In this document: positions 58,901-64,000 of the stretch, piece by piece
How the letters are laid out: each line of letters begins with the position of its first letter
How positions within the stretch are numbered: the stretch's first letter is position 1
NCBI GenBank assembly: GCA_011799875.1
Contig: JAAAXO010000338.1
Span: forward strand, 511,937 to 575,936
Direction of reading: 5' to 3'
Length of the DNA: 64,000 nucleotides
From: Thinopyrum elongatum
Taxonomy: Eukaryota; Streptophyta; Magnoliopsida; Poales; Poaceae
Translations under genes and position numbers: made by a program
Notes under the pieces: model-generated
Databases searched by the model: none
The model's input: only the letters and a program-made list of their open reading frames with translations
Told to the model about the DNA's origin: nothing

Positions 58901-61900
58901 TGTCCATGGCTAGTTCCTATCATATGAAGAAAAGCAAAACAAATTTACAAGAGTCCAGTCACGACAGGCTTTTCATCTGAAGGGAAAGTGTCATGACCCG
59001 GCCCTATATAATAGTGCATGGGCTGCCACTTGGACCAAGGTGGGCTGATGGGCGGGCCTATGGCCCAATGCACTGAACTGCTGCTACATAAGGAAGAGAG
59101 TCACCCACGAGGAGGGGATCGAACAGAATAGATCAGGCTGGCTTCTTCTTCTTCCTCGGCTCGCTCCTCCCCCTCGTGACCAGACGAGCTCCTCCCTCCT
59201 CCTTGCTGCTGCTGCTTCCTACCCCATATTCTGTGCTCCTCTCATCCTAAACTCTATCTACTTCCTCAATATCCATTGAGATTTGTATCATGTATCCATA
59301 TACTTTGTGTTAAGAGAGCTAGGTTCGTGACAATTGGTATTCAGAGCCATCGTTCGTCGAATTCTTCCGGCCTTGATCCGTAATTCCGACGAGAGGTTGG
59401 CGGTGGAACTCGTTCTGCTGTTGTAATACCGATCTGAGGTCAGGTTGGTTGGAAGGTTCTACAAATTGATTCCTGCTCACCAGGTGTTTGACGAAATGCC
59501 AAACAACCAGGAGGCAGCCATGAGCAGCGCCCTTCGCGTTACCATGACCCATGTGCTCTACCCGGTGACTGAGGAGGTGCTGCACCAAGTCTTTGAGGTG
59601 TATGGTCATCAGGTGGTGGAGATGCGCGTGTTCCAGGGAGATACTATGGTGGAGGCATATGTACAGTTTCGATCACAACATGAGGCGAATCAAGCTCGCG
59701 ATGCCCTGAATGGCCGGGCCATCTATGATGGTTGTTGTTTCCTTGACATCGACCAAGCCTCGTCAGCTTGTAGCACTGCAACAGTGCTCGAGATCGACAA
59801 CAAGGCATCATATACGTCAAGCAGCGCAACCATGTGCCATGACAAGGCTGCGCTCGCCCCGAGCAACAAGCTCAAGGTCGCTCCCAAGGCCGACCTCACA
59901 AAGGCAGTGAGCCACAATGTGGTGCCTACCCCTGACAGCATACTCGAGGGTACTTCCATGGTCAATGCCTCTGCTTCGACTACTTCAGCACTCACCACCG
60001 ACAAGGAGAAAACAATCTTGGAGCTTTTGGCAGAGATCAAGGCCACACTTGACTGCATGCTCGCCAAGGCTGATGCCCCACATCCTCCAACCAAGACTGT
60101 GGTTGGGTCGACTTCGAACTCTGCTGCTCCGCATGTGGGCTCTGACTCTGCAGCAAACTTGCACGACAAGTGTTTGACGTTTGGCCTCGACCCTAATGCC
60201 AGTGCCATCCATGTCGCGGATGCACCCCAGATTGTGGAAGCTAGGCCACAGATCATCCCTACGCTGGTGGATGGTTCACATACACAAGTGCTTCAGTCGT
60301 TTACCGTCTTCGAGCCTGGCATGCTAACGCCAACCAAATGCTTGACGGAATGCCCAGACATTGGTGCTAACACTATGTTCCATGTGCCCGTTCATGGCAA
60401 TGCTAAGGCTGCTGCCCCGACCACTATCTTGCATGACATCCGCGTCATCGACATCATCAAGATAGACACCGCCGTGTCAGATGAGTTTGTTCCACTCAAG
60501 GTACCCACCATGGTAAACACCGACTCCAAGGGACTTGGAGAAGAGCTACGCCGCTACCTTGGCCATCGTTCGAGTGTGAAATTCGACCAGTGCACCTGAA
60601 GGAGTCCTGCACACAATCTGAAGGTTTCCTCGAGGATGAGGTCGACACCATGGACACCAAGTTAGACATCGCGACTCTACCGGCAAGCATGACTTCCACC
60701 TGGTCAGTACATGTGAGACAAGAACTTCAAGTGGGTAATGACATGCCTTTTGATCCTGGAAGTAAGCTTCAGTCAAGATTCCCACTTTTGGTAGCAAACC
60801 CACTTATTACAGCTGAGGTACGTGTGTTGCCTAATGGGTTAGAGAATCATGATATTATACCTGCAACCACTACCCATTGGTCCTCCAAGGTTGGTACTTG
60901 TGGTACTCTCATCAATTACCAGCAATACAACATGCTACTCGTTGATGCTTTGGGGAGAATAGTGGCATGGGAAGTTGGTGATACTTGGCCGTACAATGGT
61001 AGAAATATGATCAGTGCAATTGACAGAGTTCCTAAGATGCCGTGGGATCCAGGTGACAAGATTATCCTTTGTGACATGCCTGAGATATTCTCTTGGTCTT
61101 CTTTTCAAGCAAACATCTATAAGGGGATTGGGCAGCAGCTAACAAATGAGGATATAATGGTTTCTTATGTACTGAGTACACTGCTTGGTTGTGATTTTGT
61201 TGCTGTCAGCTCACTTTACGAGCATATTAGCACGTTTGTCCCTGATGGTGGCATAGGATGTGCAGAATTTTTTCACTACGCAGCCTCCTCCCTACGCTTG
61301 TTGACGATGACCATTCTTCTACTTAATTCAGTGGCATTGGCTGGTGATCACATGGGCAGTCTGGTCAGTTTATCTATCATTATCACCATGCCTTGGGACC
61401 CAGGTGTTCACAACCTGCTGATTGATGAGGTGGCGCGATCTGAGTTTGTGGAACAACAGATCCATGGTCATTCCACCAATTGTTCTGTTAGTACAACTGA
61501 ATCAACACTCTCATCCATGGAACAATTTGCACAAAGGGAAACTAGTTGCAATTTTGGGTGCTTGTTGCTACACCTTCTACTGCCATTGCAGCCGAAGCAT
61601 GGTGGGTGGTTCTATATCACAGGAATTTTGCCAACGGGCCGGCAACTGCGCTATGGCACAAGTGAATCGGTGTGGTGTCTGATCAGTTTGTCCATTACCA
61701 CAACATGGGATCCAGGTACTTCCAACCAGCTACTAAGAAAAGGAGTACTACCTCAGTTGGCACACCAGGAACAGGGACAAATATTGTTTCCTTATGGTTC
61801 TTTTGCTCACGACCAATGCACTTGGACGCTATACTTGGATCGCCTTTCCCATGCTAGAAGTTTTTGCAGAATTGCCAACCACCATTTGATCCAATTTTTC

Positions 61901-63506
61901 GAGGTGAAAATGATGAGCAGACTGACAGTAGAGGATACCCTGTTTGGCACCTTTTCCATGTTTTGGGTGCATTGTGTCATCCTGACAGTGGGTTTCAACC
62001 AAAGAAATGGGACCTTAAAGGATATACCTCTTTTAGCCAAGCGGAAGTTGTTTGAAGGTCAAAGCATATTACACCGCTACGGTTTAGTTATCACTGTAGA
62101 TTTGTTTAAGAGACAGACCAAACAACTCTGGGATCCTGGAACATTCACTCCTTTTCCTAGCATGTTCCCTACAGCAAATGGGAAAGAAGCAAAGATAGCA
62201 TGCGGGCTGCCATTTAGATGCTACAATAGTGGAGTGCCTCTGATGTGCTATGGGCCATTATCTATGCACCGACTTGTTACTTGCAAAGCACAACTGCAGA
62301 ATGGTCCTATTGCCACTGACATTATACCGAGGATACAAGATATGGCGAGGCTATTGGCTGAAACTACATCTGGCATGATATTTCTTTCTTCAGCTGGGGC
62401 TAATACAATTGGCATGATTTTTGAACAAGCTTGTGAGATGCGGTGCAGGCGATCGTTTCTTCACTTGGCTGTGCACCCAGTGAGCGTTCAGTTGGCAAAA
62501 CCGGGAGATCAAGTTGGTTGTATGGACAATTTATCTATCACCTGGCCGTGGGATCCTGGTGGCAAGCAACTCAGGCAAGCACCTCTCAACAAGCTTCACA
62601 AACTATCAACCGGGGTTCGTTATGGGATCTTGGCCGTTCTTCGCATCGACCGGCTTGGGGAGCCGGTTTTTAAGGGGGAGAGAATGTCATGACCCGGCCC
62701 TATATAATAGTGCATGGGCTGCCACTTGGACCAAGGTGGGCTGATGGGCGGGCCTATGGCCCAATGCACTGAACTGCTGCTACATAAGGAAGAGAGTCAC
62801 CCACGAGGAGGGGATCGAACAGAATAGATCAGGCTGGCTTCTTCTTCTTCCTCGGCTCGCTCCTCCCCCTCGTGACCAGACGAGCTCCTCCCTCCTCCTT
62901 GCTGCTGCTGCTTCCTACCCCATATTCTGTGCTCCTCTCATCCTAAACTCTATCTACTTCCTCAATATCCATTGAGATTTGTATCATGTATCCATATACT
63001 TTGTGTTAAGAGAGCTAGGTTCATGACAGAAAGGAAACAACCGAGGACCAAACCTAGCAGTACACACCCTCAAGCCTATTCCTCATGGTAGTTCATGCAA
63101 CCAACGGCGATAGGTATGAACCCAGAGCTTAGACTTCTATGGAAAGAAACCATTTGATTTCATAGTAATGCTATGGTGTTCTTATGGTTAGTTTGGAGTG
63201 CAGAATTGGAAATGGAAAAGAGAATTTAGCAACTAATGCCAATTTCATGGAAACGAAACTTATAGATGAATTTCAAGTGTTGGATCACAATCCATTCAGC
63301 CAAAGCCCCTTAAACCCTATGTATGTTTCACAAGATTGAAAGGGCAATTGATACCATGAAAATAAAGTAATGAGAACATCGACAATAGTGCAGTACTACC
63401 TTTGATCTGCATTTGTTCATAATATCAATAAATTCATTTCTTCCAATACCAGTCAGCCTTAGGGAATCAGCAGCAGTGAAGTTTGGAATACTATCATATG
63501 GTTGTT
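52714..63506 (-). CDS. FAM91: FAM91 family protein, C-terminal seven exons (N-terminus right of window)
   Basis: Exons in gene order: 63506-63400, 57191-57069, 56946-56793, 55517-55457, 55341-54977, 54735-53196, 52960-52714 (stop TGA). All splice phases agree and total 2597 bp, about 865 codons. Marker blocks are [102 protein letters not shown] and [16 protein letters not shown]. Animal FAM91A1 binds TBC1D23 and the WDR11 complex and helps capture endosome vesicles at the trans-Golgi. A similar role in plants is inferred. No frameshift or stop is seen, so the visible part looks functional despite transposons in its introns. Confidence 0.93.
53046..53192. mobile_element. Stowaway MITE (Thalos-like) abutting the FAM91 last-intron donor
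   Basis: Termini ATCCCTCCATTCACAAATAT and, reversed, CTCCGTTCACAAATAC, with TA at 53044-53045 and 53193-53194. Internal text such as TGGACTACATACGGACTG is typical of Triticeae Thalos. The right terminus lacks 4 bp of the usual GGAGGGAG. The TA on the right is part of the splice donor GTA. Confidence 0.85.
53196..54735 (-). CDS. FAM91: FAM91 exon (1540 bp), main C-domain exon
   Basis: Runs from [15 protein letters not shown] to FDGRTVR. It contains a variable linker (54260-54600), then the C-domain from [17 protein letters not shown] through [40 protein letters not shown] and [19 protein letters not shown]. Acceptor TACTGCAG|GTC. The donor GTCAG|GTACTC touches a MITE end (53046-53192). Confidence 0.95.
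54977..55341 (-). CDS. FAM91: FAM91 exon (365 bp)
   Basis: Encodes [39 protein letters not shown], an acidic Ser-rich linker, and [20 protein letters not shown]. Acceptor ATTGCAG|GCTACT, donor CCCAG|GTTAGA. Confidence 0.95.
55457..55517 (-). CDS. FAM91: FAM91 exon (61 bp)
   Basis: Encodes [19 protein letters not shown]. Acceptor TTGTTCAG|TTTCTAGG, donor GAAGA|GTAAGT. The upstream intron (1275 bp) holds a Copia-like LTR. Confidence 0.93.
56275..56397 (-). mobile_element. Small Copia-like LTR (123 bp) with primer site in a FAM91 intron
   Basis: TGTTAGGAAAAATG...AACTCTAACA is flanked on the left by CTCTGATACCA, the reverse of TGGTATCAGAG. So an LTR plus primer site reads on the minus strand, followed by a GC-rich leader-like stretch to about 55960. 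No second LTR was found to the left; TTTTC occurs at ~55776 and at 56398, which may be a TSD of a damaged element. It could be a TRIM or a truncated Copia. Confidence 0.5.
56398..56792. other. FAM91 intron sequence
   Basis: AT-rich intronic DNA upstream of the exon at 56793. No gene, repeat terminus or structure was recognised. Confidence 0.6.
56793..56946 (-). CDS. FAM91: FAM91 exon (154 bp)
   Basis: Encodes [20 protein letters not shown] through [20 protein letters not shown]. Acceptor TGTAG|AAACTTTC, donor TCAAAG|GTATTT. Confidence 0.93.
57069..57191 (-). CDS. FAM91: FAM91 exon (123 bp)
   Basis: Encodes [20 protein letters not shown], then [21 protein letters not shown]. Acceptor TTCAG|AAACTAATG, donor TTCAAG|GTCAGG. 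In-phase 41 codons. Confidence 0.95.
57340..57425 (-). repeat. Possible LINE 3' tail in intron
   Basis: A T-run (about 57343-57353) followed by GAAGACAAAAAACCCCCGGC looks like the conserved 3' end of cereal LINEs in reverse. It is too short to classify firmly. Confidence 0.35.
57689..57936. mobile_element. Stowaway MITE, 248 bp, TSD TA
   Basis: CTCCCTCCGCTCCATAATAT at the left and, reversed, CTCCCTCCGTTCCATAATGT at the right. The inverted repeats continue ~48 bp (ATAGATTTTTT, AAGTCAAAC). TA duplicates lie at 57687-57688 and 57937-57938. It is inserted in another repeat-like stretch (57565-58170). Confidence 0.9.
58222..58511. repeat. MITE-like repeat with AGAGCATGTACA termini; partial second copy from ~57505
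   Basis: AGAGCATGTACAATTTGCAA near 58222 and, reversed, AGGGCATGTATAGTGCAAGG near 58511 are imperfect inverted ends. The left part, with ~60 bp before it (ATGTTCTGGTC...TCTAGATAACACC), is repeated from ~57505, where the Stowaway has interrupted it. Superfamily unclear; hAT-like or Harbinger-like possible. Confidence 0.45.
58785..58914 (-). mobile_element. SINE (Au-like), 130 bp, 18-bp TSD
   Basis: CAACAACAACAAAGCCTTTA and CCCAAACAAGTTGG reverse the typical Au SINE 3' end (CCAACTTGTTTGGGACTAAA, GGCTTTGTTGTTG). TSD TCCTATCATAYGAAGAAA lies at 58767-58784 and 58915-58932 with one mismatch. It is probably 5'-truncated. Confidence 0.75.
58989..59332 (+). repeat. 5' LTR of the RRM/WDPG element, 344 bp
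   Basis: TGTCATGACCCGG at the start and GGTTCGTGACA at the end. A TATA-like CCTATATAATAG lies only ~14 bp from the LTR start, which would make U3 unusually short; a second TA-rich CTACATAAGG lies near 59086. Confidence 0.9.
59333..59347 (+). other. Primer-binding-like site
   Basis: ATTGGTATTCAGAGCC follows the LTR end. It is the tRNA-Met type site TGGTATCAGAGCC with one extra T. Confidence 0.7.
59496..60599 (+). CDS. ORF1: RRM (PTB-like) protein of the retroelement
   Basis: First ATG at 59496 (a second, ATGAGCAGC, at 59520); stop at 60597-60599, about 367 codons. The N-terminal ~85 residues form an [55 protein letters not shown] and [14 protein letters not shown] follow the RRM pattern and closely resemble plant polypyrimidine-tract-binding proteins. 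The remainder is Ala/Thr/Ser/Pro-rich with a short helical stretch ([20 protein letters not shown]). No zinc knuckle or Gag core is seen. It may bind element RNA in place of a usual Gag nucleocapsid, by inference. The RRM looks captured from a host PTB gene. Confidence 0.75.
   Translation: MPNNQEAAMSSALRVTMTHVLYPVTEEVLHQVFEVYGHQVVEMRVFQGDTMVEAYVQFRSQHEANQARDALNGRAIYDGCCFLDIDQASSACSTATVLEIDNKASYTSSSATMCHDKAALAPSNKLKVAPKADLTKAVSHNVVPTPDSILEGTSMVNASASTTSALTTDKEKTILELLAEIKATLDCMLAKADAPHPPTKTVVGSTSNSAAPHVGSDSAANLHDKCLTFGLDPNASAIHVADAPQIVEARPQIIPTLVDGSHTQVLQSFTVFEPGMLTPTKCLTECPDIGANTMFHVPVHGNAKAAAPTTILHDIRVIDIIKIDTAVSDEFVPLKVPTMVNTDSKGLGEELRRYLGHRSSVKFDQCT
60600..62692 (+). CDS. ORF2: ~680-residue protein with six W/F-DPG motifs
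   Basis: The frame is -1 relative to ORF1 and open from about 60590. There is no ATG before 60650, which has a good context (ACACCATGG). So it is either started there or reached by frameshift. It ends at TGA 62690-62692, a few bases into the 3' LTR. Motifs: FDPG near 60750, PWDPG near 61043, 61394 and 62550, and WDPG near 61707 and 62130. Four are preceded by a LSI/VSLSI-type stretch, e.g. [12 protein letters not shown] and [12 protein letters not shown], spaced 290-425 bp. I recognise no enzyme domain. Function unknown. Confidence 0.65.
62667..62684 (+). other. Polypurine tract of the RRM/WDPG element
   Basis: TTTTTAAGGGGGAGAGAA lies directly before the 3' LTR start at 62685. It also encodes the last residues of ORF2 (FKGERMS). 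Confidence 0.85.
62685..63028 (+). repeat. 3' LTR of the RRM/WDPG element, 344 bp
   Basis: Same as the 5' LTR apart from GGTTCATGACA at its end (A for G). It is followed by TSD GAAAG. Confidence 0.92.
63034..63399. other. FAM91 intron, distal part
   Basis: Unique-looking AT-rich intron between the retroelement and the exon at 63400. No feature recognised. Confidence 0.6.
63400..63506 (-). CDS. FAM91: FAM91 exon (107 bp), first in window
   Basis: Encodes [20 protein letters not shown] and [16 protein letters not shown], a strongly conserved FAM91 N-domain block. Acceptor TTGCAG|AA; donor AAAG|GTAGTA. The intron downstream is 6208 bp. Earlier exons are not in the window. Confidence 0.95.
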
Positions 63507-63689
63507 CTGCAATGTAATTACACATGTAAGAAATATACATAAATATTGTTGATGAATAAAGCAAGTAAAAATCCCATCAGTTGTGATATTTCATCTCATA
63601 TTTCACCGTGGCTCCAAACTATTATTGGGATAAGCAGTAAGAACACAACGTCCCAATGCGGGGAAGTGGGATGCTGATGCACATATTTT
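63507..63689. other. FAM91 intron upstream of the first visible exon
   Basis: Pyrimidine-rich on the minus strand next to the acceptor. Otherwise no feature recognised. Confidence 0.55.
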
Positions 63690-64000
63690 TTTCAGAAAAG
63701 GCAAAGTTTGTGTAATCCATTGGTAGAAGAAAGATTTACACCCGTACAAGCCCAAGACTAGACCGAAACAAACAAGCACTCAAGACAAGACTACGACAGC
63801 GGCTGCTAGACAGACACAACAACAGACACCACCAAACAAACACCAGCCTAGAAGCCATCCACACAAACACACAGCACGGAAACCCCACCACGGGAAGCGA
63901 CAATCCAACTCTGAGAAGAGGGCAAAGTTGGGCCTCTCTCGCTTTGGAGAGAAGACAGATGGCGTCGTGGACCACCAGTCTCGCACCCCCGCCAGTGCCG
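63690..64000 (-). repeat. Probable LINE 3' end in FAM91 intron (continues beyond window)
   Basis: A T-rich start (ATATTTTTTTCAG) and the reverse of a GTGTAAATCTTTCTTC...ATGGATTACACAAAC stretch look like the 3' region of cereal LINEs. Two overlapping minus-strand open frames (63736-63986) are Cys/Leu/Val-rich and lack ATG-based support. Confidence 0.4.

Larger units (their letters stand above)
58989..63028 (+). mobile_element. LTR retrotransposon with RRM protein and WDPG-repeat ORF, TSD GAAAG
   Basis: A complete 4040-bp element lies in the 6.2-kb FAM91 intron, antisense to the gene. TSD GAAAG lies at 58984-58988 and 63029-63033. The 344-bp LTRs differ at one base noticed (59326 G vs 63022 A region), so insertion is recent. 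It has a primer-like site, two ORFs and a purine tract (TTTTTAAGGGGGAGAGAA before 62685). No RT, RNase H, integrase or protease motif was seen, so it must be mobilised in trans. Family unknown to me. Confidence 0.9.

Noticed and set aside
59445..59495. Upstream extension of ORF1 from a TTG codon
   Set aside because: Non-ATG start in a plant element; the first in-frame ATG is at 59496.
63736..63986. Two minus-strand frames at the window edge as genes
   Set aside because: Low-complexity Leu/Val/Cys composition, overlapping frames, and similarity in style to LINE 3' regions.
1..64000. tRNA or rRNA genes
   Set aside because: None recognised on reading; only primer-binding sites complementary to tRNA ends were found.

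Overview
The window is plant nuclear DNA from a grass, most likely Triticeae (wheat, Aegilops or barley). The signs are a Thalos-like Stowaway MITE, a second Stowaway, an Au-like SINE, and LTR elements that look like the centromeric retrotransposons of cereals (CRM clade: Cereba/CRW and its non-autonomous partner Quinta). The CRM assignment rests on three things: LTRs starting TGATGAGGAC and ending CTCTATCA, a tRNA-Met type primer site right after the LTR, and a polyprotein whose C-terminus is encoded inside the 3' LTR. Family names are from memory and were not searched. Below, CRM-A is the autonomous family, CRM-B the non-autonomous partner, and C, D and E are other LTR families.

Layout. 1-1964: 3' end of a CRM-A element. 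1965-5302: tandem array of a ~550-bp unit holding a textbook solo CRM-A LTR (2810-3731). 5303-12481: remains of other LTR elements (D, E, C). 12482-16701: old minus-strand CRM-A copy (M). 16702-18194, 38287-38929 and 51309-52016: pieces of another old CRM-A copy (P), split twice. CRM-B (18195-38286, TSD TTTCC) sits in the P integrase. A 15.2-kb CRM-A composite (complex I, 19252-34484, TSD AGGTG) sits in CRM-B. A 12.4-kb composite (complex II, 38930-51303, TSD AACAC) sits in the P 3' LTR. Both composites are chains of gag/pol fragments in both orientations separated by LTRs with exact termini but no local target-site duplication.

52017-64000 is low-copy sequence: a decayed LINE piece and then the C-terminal seven exons of a FAM91 homologue on the minus strand. 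All exon phases agree and no lesion is visible. Its introns carry a MITE abutting a splice donor, a second Stowaway, a SINE, a small Copia-like LTR with primer site, and a nearly intact 4.04-kb LTR retrotransposon (58989-63028, TSD GAAAG). That element encodes no recognisable reverse transcriptase. It carries a PTB-like RRM protein and a second ORF with six W/F-D-P-G motifs; this is the best candidate here for an undescribed family.

How the parts relate: CRM-A could supply enzymes for CRM-B in trans, since they share LTR ends, primer site, polypurine tract and a related Gag. A chimeric LTR at 28845-29756 (CRM-A U3, CRM-B R-U5) shows that the families have recombined. No CRM-A copy in the window is complete, so none is predicted to be active here. 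Many open frames in the region begin at non-ATG codons; where it matters the first ATG is stated.
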